Of a stretch of DNA of 64,000 nucleotides, positions 17,001 through 27,619 are shown piece by piece; the stretch's first letter is position 1; each line of letters starts with the position of its first letter. The translations under genes were made by a program, and so were the position numbers. Location: the NCBI RefSeq assembly GCF_001269925.1, contig NZ_LHVO01000028.1:186001-250000 (forward strand). Reading direction: 5' to 3'. This DNA comes from Pseudomonas sp. MIACH (GTDB taxonomy: Bacteria > Pseudomonadota > Gammaproteobacteria > Pseudomonadales > Pseudomonadaceae). The notes beneath the pieces are model-generated. The model did not search any database. It saw only the letters and a program-made list of their open reading frames with translations, and had not been told where the DNA came from.

Positions 17001-18596
17001 ATGAAAATGCTCCCGCTACAAGCTGCTGTTGCCGCTGCGCTGTTAAGCGTGGCTATCGGCGTATCGGCCAAACCCCTGGTGGTCTGCACAGAAGCCAGCC
17101 CGGAGGGTTTCGACCCGGTCCTGTACACCACCGCCGTCACCGCCGATGCCGCGGCTGAAACCATGTTCAACCGTTTGGTGGACTTCAAGCCCGGCACCAC
17201 TGAAATCGTGCCAGCGCTCGCCACCTCCTGGGAAATCAGTGACGACGGCCTGACCTACACCTTTCACCTGCGCGACGACGTCAAGTTCCATACCACCGAC
17301 TACTTCAAACCCACGCGCAACATGAATGCCGACGACGTGCTCTGGAGCTTCCAGCGCCAGCTGGACCCAAAACACCCATGGCACAACAAGTCCAACGTGG
17401 GCTACCCGTACTTTGAAAGCATGGGCTTCAAGGAACTGCTCAAGAGCGTAGAGAAGACCGATGACCATACCGTGGTCTTCACCCTGACCCGCCCTGAGGC
17501 ACCGTTCCTGGCCGATGTCGCGATGCCGTTTACCGCCATCCACTCCGCCGAGTACGCCGACAAGCTACTCGCCGCCGGCAAGACCGAAGAGCTCAACAGC
17601 AAGCCGATCGGCACCGGCCCGTTCATTTTCACGCGCTACCAGAAGGACGCCCAGGTGCGCTTCAAGGCCAACCCGGAGTACTTCCGTGGCAAGCCTCCGG
17701 CCGATCCGTTGATCCTGGCCATTGCAATCGACAACAACGTGCGCCTGCAGAAGCTCAAGGCCAACGAATGCCAGATCGCGCTGTATCCCAAGCCCGATGA
17801 CCTTCCCAGCATCAAGAAAGACCCGAACCTGAAGGTCGCGGAACTGGCAGCGATGACCACCGCCTACACCGCCCTGAACACCACCCACAAGTACATGAGC
17901 GACGCGCGGGTACGTCACGCGATCAACATCGCGTTCGACAAGAAAGGCTACAACGAATCCCTGTACGGCAAAGGCAACGCCGTCGATGCCACCGGCCCGT
18001 ATCCGCCGACCCTGCTGGGCTTCAACGACAAGCTGAAAAACCCTGAGCGCGACCTGGACAAGGCCCGTGCCCTGCTCAAGGAAGCCGGCGTACCGGAAGG
18101 CACCGAGTTCACCCTGTTCACCCGTAACGGCGGCGGCCCGACCAACCCGAACCCGATGCTCGGCGCCCAGCGCATGCAGGCGGACCTGGCGCAAATCGGC
18201 CTGAAAGTGAACATCAAGGTCATGGAATGGGGCGAGATGCTCAAGCGCGCCAAAGCCGGCGAGCACGACATGGTTTCTGCCGGTTGGGCCGGTGATAACG
18301 GCGACCCGGATAACTTCCTCACGCCGAACCTGAGTTGCGATGCAGCGAAAAACGGCGAAAACTACGCGCGCTGGTGTAACAAAGAGTTTCAGGACTTGAT
18401 CGATAAGGCCCGCGCCGACGCTGAACCCCAGCAGCGGGCTGCACTCTATCAACAAGCACTGGACGTTTTCGATAAGGACCAACCATGGATTCCCATGGCT
18501 TACCCGAAAATGTTCACCGCCATGCGCAAGAACGTCGAGGGTTTTACCCAAAGCCCTCTGACCACAAATAACTTCGCCACTACCCAGGTGAAGTAA
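17001..18596 (+). CDS. Dipeptide ABC transporter periplasmic binding protein, copy 4 (DppA4-like)
   Basis: The 531-residue SBP family 5 protein has a signal peptide ending VSA near residue 22. It carries LVVCTEASPEGFDPVLY and GWAGDNGDPDNFLTPNLSC. It is clearly more distant from copies 1-3: its motifs differ (PEGFDP for PAGFDP, DNFL for DNWL) and it has its own insertions. It lies directly upstream of dppB and so is the likely core binding protein of the operon, by analogy with PAO1 dppA4 (PA4502). A very stable hairpin separates it from dppB. Confidence 0.93.
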   Translation: MKMLPLQAAVAAALLSVAIGVSAKPLVVCTEASPEGFDPVLYTTAVTADAAAETMFNRLVDFKPGTTEIVPALATSWEISDDGLTYTFHLRDDVKFHTTDYFKPTRNMNADDVLWSFQRQLDPKHPWHNKSNVGYPYFESMGFKELLKSVEKTDDHTVVFTLTRPEAPFLADVAMPFTAIHSAEYADKLLAAGKTEELNSKPIGTGPFIFTRYQKDAQVRFKANPEYFRGKPPADPLILAIAIDNNVRLQKLKANECQIALYPKPDDLPSIKKDPNLKVAELAAMTTAYTALNTTHKYMSDARVRHAINIAFDKKGYNESLYGKGNAVDATGPYPPTLLGFNDKLKNPERDLDKARALLKEAGVPEGTEFTLFTRNGGGPTNPNPMLGAQRMQADLAQIGLKVNIKVMEWGEMLKRAKAGEHDMVSAGWAGDNGDPDNFLTPNLSCDAAKNGENYARWCNKEFQDLIDKARADAEPQQRAALYQQALDVFDKDQPWIPMAYPKMFTAMRKNVEGFTQSPLTTNNFATTQVK

Positions 18597-18609
18597 ATAA
18601 GAGAAACGC

Positions 18610-18637
18610 TCGGCGCCGCCCACCAGGACGGCGCCGA
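18610..18637 (+). other. Intercistronic hairpin between binding protein 4 and dppB
   Basis: TCGGCGCCG pairs with CGGCGCCGA around a 10-base loop, and no T-run follows. Such stems in ABC operons commonly protect the binding-protein message and lower permease expression; that function is inferred here. Confidence 0.65.
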
Positions 18638-18672
18638 ACCTGCCTAACCGGCTGATTGAGGTACACCACAAG

Positions 18673-19683
18673 ATGTTTAGTTTTATTGCCCGCCGACTGG
18701 GGTTATTGATCCCCACGTTTTTCGGCATCACGTTGCTGACGTTTGCGTTGATTCGCATGATCCCCGGCGACCCCGTCGAAGTCATGATGGGCGAACGACG
18801 AGTCGACCCCGAGATGCACGCACAGGCAATGGAACGCCTTGGCCTTAACAAGCCGTTGTATGCGCAATACCTGGACTACGTCGGCAAGCTCGCCCAAGGC
18901 GACCTTGGCGAATCGCTGCGTACCCGTACCAGCGTGTGGACCGAGTTCACCGCCCTCTTCCCGGCGACCCTGGAACTGTCCATGGCCGCCCTGTTGTTCG
19001 CCGGCATCCTGGGCCTGTTGGCCGGGGTGATCGCGGCACTCAAGCGAGGATCCCTGTTCGACCACGGGGTGATGGGCATCTCCCTGGCGGGATATTCGAT
19101 GCCGATCTTCTGGTGGGGCCTGATCCTGATCATGTTCTTCTCCGTGAGCCTGGGCTGGACGCCAGTGTCGGGACGGATCGACCTGCTCTACGACATCGAG
19201 CCGCGCACCGGCTTCATGCTGATCGACACCCTGCTGGCTGACGAGCCGGACGCATTCTGGGATGCGCTGCACCACCTGATCCTGCCGGCCATCGTGCTCG
19301 GTACCATTCCGCTGGCCGTTATCGCCCGGATGACCCGCTCGTCGATGCTTGAAGTATTGCGCGAAGACTACATCCGCACCGCCAAGGCCAAAGGCCTGTC
19401 GCCGGCGCGCGTGGTGTTCGTCCATGGCCTGCGTAACGCCTTGATCCCAGTACTCACCGTGGTCGGCCTGCAAGTCGGCACCCTGCTGGCCGGTGCGGTC
19501 CTGACCGAAACCATCTTCTCGTGGCCCGGCATCGGCAAATGGCTGATCGAAGCCATTGGCGCGCGGGACTACCCGGTGGTGCAAAACGGCATCCTGCTGA
19601 TCGCCTGTCTGGTGATCCTGGTGAACTTCGTGGTGGACATCCTCTACGGCTTCGCCAACCCACGCATCCGTCACCAGCGCTGA
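18673..19683 (+). CDS. dppB: Dipeptide ABC transporter permease DppB
   Basis: The 336-residue inner-membrane protein has a first helix at about 9-30, a periplasmic loop, and five further helices. The permease EAA loop reads AKGLSPARVVFVHGLRNALIP near residue 238-258, which contacts the ATPases. The opening MFSFIARRLGLLIPTFFGI is typical of the DppB/OppB type. It pairs with DppC to form the channel. The next gene starts 4 bp later. Confidence 0.96.
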   Translation: MFSFIARRLGLLIPTFFGITLLTFALIRMIPGDPVEVMMGERRVDPEMHAQAMERLGLNKPLYAQYLDYVGKLAQGDLGESLRTRTSVWTEFTALFPATLELSMAALLFAGILGLLAGVIAALKRGSLFDHGVMGISLAGYSMPIFWWGLILIMFFSVSLGWTPVSGRIDLLYDIEPRTGFMLIDTLLADEPDAFWDALHHLILPAIVLGTIPLAVIARMTRSSMLEVLREDYIRTAKAKGLSPARVVFVHGLRNALIPVLTVVGLQVGTLLAGAVLTETIFSWPGIGKWLIEAIGARDYPVVQNGILLIACLVILVNFVVDILYGFANPRIRHQR

Positions 19684-19687
19684 GATC

Positions 19688-20605
19688 ATGACCATGACCA
19701 CACCTACTCAAGTGTCAGCAGTCGATCAAAGCCTGCTGTACCCGTCCCCGTACAAAGAATTCTGGCAAGCCTTCTCCAAGAACAAAGGCGCGGTTGCCGG
19801 CCTGCTGTTCATGTTGCTGATCGTGTTCTGCGCAATCTTCGCGCCCTGGGTGGCACCGCATAACCCCAGCGAGCAATACCGCGACTTCCTGCTCACCCCG
19901 CCGTCGTGGCTGGAAGGCGGGCAGATCCAGTTCCTGCTCGGCACCGATGAGCTGGGCCGCGACCTGCTCTCGCGCCTGATCCAGGGCTCGCGCCTCTCGT
20001 TGCTGATCGGCTTGTCGTCGGTAGTGATGTCGCTGATCCCGGGCATCCTGCTGGGCCTGTTTGCCGGGTTCTTCCCGCGCCTGCTCGGCCCAACCATCAT
20101 GCGCCTGATGGACATCATGCTGGCCCTGCCCTCGCTGCTGCTGGCGGTTGCCATTGTCGCGATCCTCGGCCCTGGCCTGATCAACACCGTGATCGCCATC
20201 GCTATCGTCTCGCTGCCGTCCTATGTACGTCTGACCCGCGCTGCGGTGATGGGCGAACTGAACCGCGACTACGTGACTGCCGCGCGCCTCGCCGGCGCCG
20301 GCCTGCCCCGCCTGATGTTCATCACCGTGCTGCCTAACTGCATGGCGCCGCTGATCGTTCAGGCCACCCTGAGTTTCTCTTCGGCGATCCTCGATGCCGC
20401 CGCCCTGGGCTTCCTGGGCCTTGGCGTACAACCGCCAACGCCTGAGTGGGGCACCATGCTGGCTTCGGCCCGTGACTACATCGAACGCGCCTGGTGGGTA
20501 GTGAGCTTGCCTGGTTTGACCATTTTGCTCAGCGTGCTGGCAATCAACTTGATGGGTGACGGCCTGCGCGATGCGCTGGACCCGAAACTCAAGAACGCCG
20601 CCTGA
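19688..20605 (+). CDS. dppC: Dipeptide ABC transporter permease DppC
   Basis: The 305-residue inner-membrane protein has an N-terminal OppC-type segment ([20 protein letters not shown]) and six helices in all. The EAA loop is [20 protein letters not shown] near residue 198-217. A second ATG two codons downstream of 19688 is also possible. It forms the transmembrane pore with DppB, and dppD follows after 10 bp with a GAGGAG ribosome-binding site. Confidence 0.96.
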   Translation: MTMTTPTQVSAVDQSLLYPSPYKEFWQAFSKNKGAVAGLLFMLLIVFCAIFAPWVAPHNPSEQYRDFLLTPPSWLEGGQIQFLLGTDELGRDLLSRLIQGSRLSLLIGLSSVVMSLIPGILLGLFAGFFPRLLGPTIMRLMDIMLALPSLLLAVAIVAILGPGLINTVIAIAIVSLPSYVRLTRAAVMGELNRDYVTAARLAGAGLPRLMFITVLPNCMAPLIVQATLSFSSAILDAAALGFLGLGVQPPTPEWGTMLASARDYIERAWWVVSLPGLTILLSVLAINLMGDGLRDALDPKLKNAA

Positions 20606-20615
20606 GGAGATTCCC

Positions 20616-21584
20616 ATGTCACTGTTAGAAATCAAGAATCTCAACGTCCGCTTCGGCGACAAGACCGCCGTGCCGGTGGTCGATGGCCTCGATATTTCCG
20701 TCGACAAAGGCGAAGTCCTGGCGATCGTTGGCGAGTCGGGCTCGGGTAAATCCGTGACCATGATGGCGCTGATGGGCCTGATCGAGCACCCCGGCATCGT
20801 CACCGCCGACGCCCTGAACTTCGACGGCAAGGACATGCTCAAGCTGAGCAATCGCCAGCGCCGCCAGATCGTCGGCAAAGACCTGGCGATGGTGTTCCAG
20901 GACCCGATGACCGCGCTGAACCCCAGCTACACCGTGGGGTTCCAGATTGAAGAAGTCCTGCGCCTGCACCTGAAGATGTCCGGCAAGCAAGCGCGTAAAC
21001 GGGCCATCGAGCTGCTGGAAAAAGTCGAGATCCCGGGCGCTGCCAGCCGTATGGACGCCTACCCGCACCAGTTGTCCGGCGGTATGAGCCAGCGTGTGGC
21101 CATCGCCATGGCGATTGCCGGCGAGCCGAAACTGCTGATCGCGGATGAGCCGACCACCGCGTTGGACGTGACCATCCAGGCGCAGATCATGGAACTGCTG
21201 CTGGCCCTGCAAAAAGAGCAGAACATGGGCCTGGTACTGATCACCCATGACCTCGCAGTCGTGGCAGAAACCGCCCAGCGCGTGTGCGTGATGTACGCCG
21301 GCCAAGCCGTCGAAGTCGGCCAGGTGCCGCAGTTGTTCGATATCCCGGCACACCCGTACAGCGAAGCGCTGCTCAAGGCGATCCCCGAGCACAGCCTCGG
21401 CGCCACGCGCCTGGCCACGCTGCCGGGTATCGTGCCCGGCCGCTATGACCGCCCACAGGGCTGCCTGCTGTCGCCGCGCTGCCCGTATGTGCAGGAAAGC
21501 TGCCGCCAGACCCGCCCCGGTCTTGACCCTAAATCCAACAGCCTCGCGCGCTGCTTCTACCCCTTGAACCAGGAGGTGGCGTAA
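20616..21584 (+). CDS. dppD: Dipeptide ABC transporter ATPase DppD
   Basis: The 322-residue ATPase starts at the ATG at 20616 behind GAGGAGA; the longer open frame overlaps dppC and is not family-like. Walker A is GESGSGKS near residue 37-44, the signature is LSGGMSQR near 155 and Walker B is [12 protein letters not shown] near 176. The C-terminal peptide-transporter extension has the cysteine-rich [15 protein letters not shown], which in this family can hold an iron-sulfur cluster. Its stop overlaps the dppF ATG by one base. Confidence 0.96.
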   Translation: MSLLEIKNLNVRFGDKTAVPVVDGLDISVDKGEVLAIVGESGSGKSVTMMALMGLIEHPGIVTADALNFDGKDMLKLSNRQRRQIVGKDLAMVFQDPMTALNPSYTVGFQIEEVLRLHLKMSGKQARKRAIELLEKVEIPGAASRMDAYPHQLSGGMSQRVAIAMAIAGEPKLLIADEPTTALDVTIQAQIMELLLALQKEQNMGLVLITHDLAVVAETAQRVCVMYAGQAVEVGQVPQLFDIPAHPYSEALLKAIPEHSLGATRLATLPGIVPGRYDRPQGCLLSPRCPYVQESCRQTRPGLDPKSNSLARCFYPLNQEVA

Positions 21585-22555
21585 TGGCCGTCGTTCTTAC
21601 CGCCCGCGACCTGACCCGTCACTACGAAGTGTCCCGTGGCCTGTTCAAGGGCCATGCGCTGGTACGCGCGCTTAATGGTGTGTCGTTTGAACTGGAAGCC
21701 GGCAAGACCCTCGCGGTGGTAGGCGAGTCGGGTTGCGGCAAATCCACCCTGGCGCGTGCGCTGACGCTGATTGAAGAGCCCTCTTCAGGCTCGCTGAAAA
21801 TCGCCGGCCAGGAAGTCGCCGGCGCCGACAAGGCCCAGCGCAAGCAACTGCGCAAAGACGTGCAGATGGTGTTCCAGAGCCCGTACGCGTCGTTGAACCC
21901 ACGCCAGAAGGTTGGTGATCAACTGGGCGAGCCGCTGTTGATCAACACCAACCTGTCCGCCGCCGAACGCCGCGAGAAAGTGCAGGCGATGATGAAGCAA
22001 GTGGGCCTGCGCCCCGAGCATTATCAGCGCTACCCGCATATGTTCTCCGGTGGCCAACGCCAGCGCATCGCCTTGGCTCGGGCAATGATGCTGCAACCGA
22101 AAGTGCTGGTAGCGGATGAACCGACCTCGGCCCTCGACGTATCGATCCAGGCCCAGGTGCTCAACCTGTTCATGGACCTGCAGCAGGAATTCAACACCGC
22201 CTACGTGTTCATCTCCCACAACCTGGCAGTGGTGCAGCACGTTGCCGACGACGTGATGGTGATGTACCTCGGCCGCCCGGTGGAAGTGGGCCCAAAGGAA
22301 GACATCTACGCCCGCCCCTTGCACCCGTACACCCAGGCGCTGCTGTCGGCCACCCCGACCATTCATCCGGATCCGAACAAACCGAAGATCAAAATCGTTG
22401 GCGAGTTGCCCAACCCACTGAACCCGCCGCCGGGCTGTGCTTTCCACAAGCGCTGCCCGTACGCGACAGCGCGTTGCAGCAGCGAGGAGCCGCAGTTGCG
22501 GGCGTTGGATAACCGTCAGGTGGCTTGCCACTACGCGGAGCAATTCGTGGCCTGA
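21584..22555 (+). CDS. dppF: Dipeptide ABC transporter ATPase DppF
   Basis: The 323-residue ATPase has Walker A GESGCGKST near residue 47-55, signature FSGGQRQR near 152 and Walker B LVADEPTSALD near 172. The C-terminal extension GCAFHKRCPYATARC matches that of DppD. DppD and DppF form the ATPase pair for DppBC. It is the last gene of the operon; a strong terminator follows. Confidence 0.96.
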   Translation: MAVVLTARDLTRHYEVSRGLFKGHALVRALNGVSFELEAGKTLAVVGESGCGKSTLARALTLIEEPSSGSLKIAGQEVAGADKAQRKQLRKDVQMVFQSPYASLNPRQKVGDQLGEPLLINTNLSAAERREKVQAMMKQVGLRPEHYQRYPHMFSGGQRQRIALARAMMLQPKVLVADEPTSALDVSIQAQVLNLFMDLQQEFNTAYVFISHNLAVVQHVADDVMVMYLGRPVEVGPKEDIYARPLHPYTQALLSATPTIHPDPNKPKIKIVGELPNPLNPPPGCAFHKRCPYATARCSSEEPQLRALDNRQVACHYAEQFVA

Positions 22556-22600
22556 AACCCTGGCCCGTAGAAATGTGTAAGAAGTGATACAGCGTTCTAC

Positions 22601-22650
22601 AGCCCTTCCCGTCAGGTTGCGCATCAGCCTGGCGGGAGGGGCTTTCTTTT
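22601..22650. terminator. Intrinsic terminator of the dpp operon
   Basis: AGCCCTTCCCGTCAGG pairs (with a few G-U pairs) with CCTGGCGGGAGGGGCT and is followed by TTCTTTT. It lies between convergent genes, dppF and the small exported protein at 22660, and may act mainly for dppF. Confidence 0.88.
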
Positions 22651-22659
22651 GGCGGGAAC

Positions 22660-22929
22660 CTACGTCTGGCTGTCACCATCATCGTCGTCCGGATCGTCGC
22701 TGTCCGGTTCGTGAGTGGTGGAGTCATCGTCATCCTTGCTGCCGCCCTGGTCCTGATCACCTGGCTCAGCCTCGGACTTGGCCAGTTGCAAAAGCTTGCC
22801 CTGCTCGCTCTGTACCGCCGACAAGCCCGTCGGGCTCTGCACCGGGTTATGTGCCCATGCCGCCGACATGCCCAACGACATCAGCACCAGCACTTTTATC
22901 AACAGCACTACTCGCTGAAAAATACTCAT
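22660..22929 (-). CDS. Small exported protein with Asp-rich tail, unknown function
   Basis: The 89-residue product has a signal peptide (residues 1-26, ending SAAWA), a short middle region, and a highly acidic C-terminus from about residue 58 that contains DDDD twice. I do not recognise the family. The acidic tail suggests binding of divalent cations or a basic partner, which is only an inference. It lies about 100 bp downstream of a second small exported protein on the same strand that also ends in an acidic stretch, so the two are probably one unit. Confidence 0.65.
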   Translation of the reverse strand: MSIFQRVVLLIKVLVLMSLGMSAAWAHNPVQSPTGLSAVQSEQGKLLQLAKSEAEPGDQDQGGSKDDDDSTTHEPDSDDPDDDDGDSQT

Positions 22930-23027
22930 GGTCGATTTCCGTCCCGTCAGTAGGTGAATCCAGCACGACAGCGATTTACCGTCGCCAGTCCTTGAAGCTA
23001 GTTGTGATACAGGGTTTGCGCCACTTA

Positions 23028-23273
23028 TCAGGTGTCACCGTCATCATAGGTTTCGCTGTCTTCCCCTTCGTTGTAGGGGTTTTCTGCATCCTCCTTGGGC
23101 GCGGGCTGGGCCTGGGGCTGCCAACTGCCGGAGTTGACCTCATTCTGTTTTTTCTTGGTAACCGGGCCGGTGTCTTTCCACTGCGGCGCCCCTGCGCCCG
23201 CCAGGGCTGGAAGGGCCGTCAGCGCTAGGGCGGCCAGCAACACAAGGGGGATGGCGCGTTGAGTATTTCGCAC
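23028..23273 (-). CDS. Small exported protein with acidic tail, unknown function
   Basis: The 81-residue product starts with GTG behind a good AAGGAG site. It has a signal peptide (residues 1-25, ending PALA), a middle part with PQWKDTGPVTKKKQNEVNS, a proline- and glutamine-rich stretch, and an acidic end (EGEDSETYDDGDT). I do not recognise it. The layout, signal then polar middle then acidic tail with a DDGD near the end, resembles the following gene at 22660, which suggests a distant pair. Confidence 0.68.
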   Translation of the reverse strand: MRNTQRAIPLVLLAALALTALPALAGAGAPQWKDTGPVTKKKQNEVNSGSWQPQAQPAPKEDAENPYNEGEDSETYDDGDT

Positions 23274-23351
23274 GATTGTCTCCTTTACAGTCGGTGGGTA
23301 AACGCTAGACCCGATGCAGGGTTATCGCCAATCCCATGCCTGGTGGAGACA

Positions 23352-23390
23352 AAAAATATGGGAGGGGGCAAGCCCCCTCCCATATTTTGT
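23352..23390 (-). terminator. REP-derived terminator after prfC
   Basis: A 17-bp perfect stem, AAAATATGGGAGGGGGC with its complement, around two bases, carries the REP core GGGAGGGGGC and is followed on the minus strand by TTTTTTGTC. It would end prfC transcription 18 bp past the stop. Confidence 0.88.
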
Positions 23391-23407
23391 TTTGCGGCGC
23401 TCGGACC

Positions 23408-24991
<1,584 letters not shown>

Positions 24992-25102
24992 GGGAAATCG
25001 CCTGGCAGGTGAGTCAAAAAAGGGCGGCGAGTATAGCGCAAACCGGGAGTGACGGACCACCGCTCACCCCATTGGGGGTGGCTAAATGCTGCCAAGTATG
25101 GA

Positions 25103-25156
25103 ACCTTTTAAAAGGTAGAGACGTCCACTCCCCTGCTACCGCACTCGTAACAGGGG
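25103..25156. promoter_or_regulatory. Palindrome and stem in the prfC/opuC divergent region
   Basis: A perfect 14-base palindrome, ACCTTTTAAAAGGT, is at 25103-25116. At 25130-25156 a stem pairs CCCCTG-C-TAC with GTA-A-CAGGGG. Both lie in the 330 bp between the divergent prfC and opuC starts. Either may be a protein site; I know no regulator with this palindrome. Confidence 0.4.
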
Positions 25157-25322
25157 CTGATAAATCAGCAAGTTAGCCTGACGAGGCTGCGCTCATGGCT
25201 CGATTTGATACCGCGTTGCCGGTATTGGCGAGCTGCTTTTCGCGAACTCATTCAGAGGCAGCCAGCAATGGCATTGCCGCCGGAGAATGTGTTCGCCGAC
25301 AAAAGAAAAAAGGAGTCCGCCT

Positions 25323-26039
25323 GTGGCTATTCGCTATGGCAAAGGGCTGATAGGAGGAGTGGTTGTCGTCGCTCTCCTGGCCCTGCTGGTCCACTGGATC
25401 GGCATCAACACGATCGAACTGTACCGCGACGATTTGTTGTTTTACCTGCAAGCTCATTTGATCCTGGTTCTAGTCTCCATGCTGGCCGCCCTCGTTGTGG
25501 GCATCCCCGCCGGTATCCTGCTCAGCCGACCGAACATGGTCGGGCGCGCAGAACGCTTCATGCAGATCTTCAACATCGGCAACACCGTCCCGCCCCTGGC
25601 CGTACTGGCCATCGCCCTCGGCGTCCTCGGCATCGGCAGCGGCCCGGCCATCTTCGCGCTGTTCCTCGCCTCCTTGTTGCCCATCGTGCGCAACACCTAC
25701 GAAGGCCTCAAAAACGTTCAAGGCTCGCTGAAAGAAGCCGCCACCGGCATTGGCATGACCCCACGCCAGGTGCTGTTTCGCGTCGAATTGCCCAACGCCG
25801 TGCCGATCATCATCGGCGGCGTGCGCGTGGCCCTCGCGATCAACGTCGGTACCGCGCCACTGGCGTTCCTGATTGGTGCCAACAGCCTGGGCAGCCTGAT
25901 TTTCCCCGGCATCGCCCTGAACAATCAGCCGCAACTGCTGCTCGGTGCCGCATGCACCGCGCTGCTGGCATTGCTGCTCGACGGTCTGGTGACCATGGCC
26001 AGCCGCCTCTGGCTGGAACGCGGGTTGCGTCCGTCTTAA
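25323..26039 (+). CDS. opuCD: Osmoprotectant ABC transporter permease (OpuCD/YehW-like)
   Basis: I start this 238-residue protein at a GTG at 25323 with AGGAG spaced 7 bases before it; an upstream ATG lacks such a site. It has an extra N-terminal helix then five membrane helices, with the permease loop KEAATGIGMTPRQVLFRVELP near residue 137-157. Together with the binding protein, second permease and ATPase downstream it forms an OpuC-type importer for quaternary amines. Gene order (permease, binding protein, permease, ATPase) is that of PAO1 PA3888-3891 as I recall. Confidence 0.88.
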   Translation: MAIRYGKGLIGGVVVVALLALLVHWIGINTIELYRDDLLFYLQAHLILVLVSMLAALVVGIPAGILLSRPNMVGRAERFMQIFNIGNTVPPLAVLAIALGVLGIGSGPAIFALFLASLLPIVRNTYEGLKNVQGSLKEAATGIGMTPRQVLFRVELPNAVPIIIGGVRVALAINVGTAPLAFLIGANSLGSLIFPGIALNNQPQLLLGAACTALLALLLDGLVTMASRLWLERGLRPS

Positions 26040-26059
26040 GGCTTGGCAAAGGAATTCAC

Positions 26060-26953
26060 ATGAAAAAACTGACCTTGATATTGAGCTGCGTCCTGCTGTT
26101 TGCAGGTTTTGCGCAAGCCGCTGAAAAACCCGTGATCCGCATCGGCGCCCGGGTGTTTACCGAACAAACCCTGCTGGCCGAAATCACTTCCCAGTACCTG
26201 CGCACCAAGGGTTACGACACCCGCGTGACCGGCGGCCTGGGCAGCAACCTGGCGCGCAGTGCCCAGGAAAGCGGGCAACTGGACCTGATCTGGGAGTACA
26301 CCGGCGTGTCGCTGGTGGCCTACAACCATGTGGACGAGAAGCTCGACAGCGAACAGTCCTACGCCCGGGTCAAAGAACTCGACGCGAAAAAAGGCCTGGT
26401 CTGGCTGTCGCCGTCGAAATTCAGCAACACCTACGCCCTGGCACTGCCGGAAAACGTGGCCAAGGAATTCCCGCAGATCAACACCATCAGCGACCTGACC
26501 CAAGCCCTGGCCGAGAAAACCAAAGGCACGCGCCTGGTGGCCCTGGACACCGAGTTCGCCAACCGTTCCGACGGCATGGGCGGCATGGTCAAGCTGTATG
26601 ACATGAACCTCACGCGCAAAAACACCCGGCAGATGGACGCCGGCCTGGTCTACACCGCGCTGCGTAACGGCCAGGTGTTTGCCGGCCTGGTCTACACCAC
26701 CGACGGTCGCCTGAACGCGTTCAAGTTGAAGCTGCTGGAAGACGACAAGCACTACTTCCCGGACTACACCGCAGCCCCCGTGGTACGTCAGGTTTACCTC
26801 GACGCACACCCGCAGCTGGCCGCAGACCTTGCCCCACTGGCCGCGCTGTTCGACGACAAAACCATGCGTGAGTTGAACGCGCGGGTCGATGTCGACCATG
26901 AAAGCCCATCCGCTGTTGCCGCCGATTTCCTGCGCCAACATCCGATCAACTAA
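26060..26953 (+). CDS. opuCC: Osmoprotectant (glycine betaine/choline/carnitine) binding protein, OpuCC-like
   Basis: The 297-residue protein has a signal peptide ending AQA (residue 20) and the OpuAC/YehZ-type fold with the opening motif RIGARVFTEQTLLAEI and the ligand segment LIWEYTGVSL. It starts at the ATG at 26060 behind AAAGGAA. It has no lipobox cysteine, so it is a soluble periplasmic protein. Which quaternary amine it binds cannot be told from sequence alone. Confidence 0.92.
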   Translation: MKKLTLILSCVLLFAGFAQAAEKPVIRIGARVFTEQTLLAEITSQYLRTKGYDTRVTGGLGSNLARSAQESGQLDLIWEYTGVSLVAYNHVDEKLDSEQSYARVKELDAKKGLVWLSPSKFSNTYALALPENVAKEFPQINTISDLTQALAEKTKGTRLVALDTEFANRSDGMGGMVKLYDMNLTRKNTRQMDAGLVYTALRNGQVFAGLVYTTDGRLNAFKLKLLEDDKHYFPDYTAAPVVRQVYLDAHPQLAADLAPLAALFDDKTMRELNARVDVDHESPSAVAADFLRQHPIN

Positions 26954-26965
26954 GAAGGAGAAGAC

Positions 26966-27619
26966 ATGGAATTCCTGAACGCCTTTTCCCATCTTGATTG
27001 GGCCCAGGTCCTGCACCTGACCTGGCAGCACATCACCCTGGTCGGTATCGCGGTGATCCTGGCGATTGTCGTCGGCGTGCCCCTCGGCGTGCTGATGACC
27101 CGCTTCCCGACACTCGCCGGCCCTTTGCAAGCCAGCGCCACGGTGCTGCTGACCGTACCGTCCATCGCGCTGTTCGGCCTGCTGCTGCCGTTCTACTCCA
27201 AGTTTGGCCAGGGCCTGGGGCCGATGCCGGCGATCACCGCCGTGTTCCTCTACTCCCTGCTGCCGATCATGCGTAACACCTACCTGGCCCTGACCGGCGT
27301 TGAACCGGGCATTCGCGAGGCCGCCAAAGGCATCGGCATGACCTTCGGCCAGCGCCTGCGCATGGTCGAACTGCCCATCGCCGTGCCGGTGATCCTCGCC
27401 GGTGTGCGTACCGCCGTGGTGATGAACATTGGCGTCATGACCATCGCCGCCACCATCGGCGCCGGTGGCCTGGGTGTACTTATTCTGGCTTCCATCAGCC
27501 GCAGCGACATGTCGATGCTGATCGTTGGCGCCGTGCTGGTCAGTCTCCTGGCCATCTTCGCCGACCTGCTTCTGCAATGGCTGCAACGCTCGCTGACTCC
27601 AAAAGGACTGCTCAAATGA
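26966..27619 (+). CDS. opuCB: Osmoprotectant ABC transporter permease (OpuCB-like)
   Basis: The 217-residue permease has five or six membrane helices and the EAA loop REAAKGIGMTFGQRLRMVELP near residue 112-132. It starts 12 bp after the binding protein with an AGAAGGAGAA site. Its end overlaps the ATPase start (ATGA), showing translational coupling. It is shorter than the first permease because it lacks the extra N-terminal helix. Confidence 0.93.
   Translation: MEFLNAFSHLDWAQVLHLTWQHITLVGIAVILAIVVGVPLGVLMTRFPTLAGPLQASATVLLTVPSIALFGLLLPFYSKFGQGLGPMPAITAVFLYSLLPIMRNTYLALTGVEPGIREAAKGIGMTFGQRLRMVELPIAVPVILAGVRTAVVMNIGVMTIAATIGAGGLGVLILASISRSDMSMLIVGAVLVSLLAIFADLLLQWLQRSLTPKGLLK

Noticed and set aside
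25205..26059. Upstream extension of the osmoprotectant binding protein to 582 residues
   Set aside because: The extension is out of frame with, and overlaps, the permease gene; the signal peptide begins at 26060.
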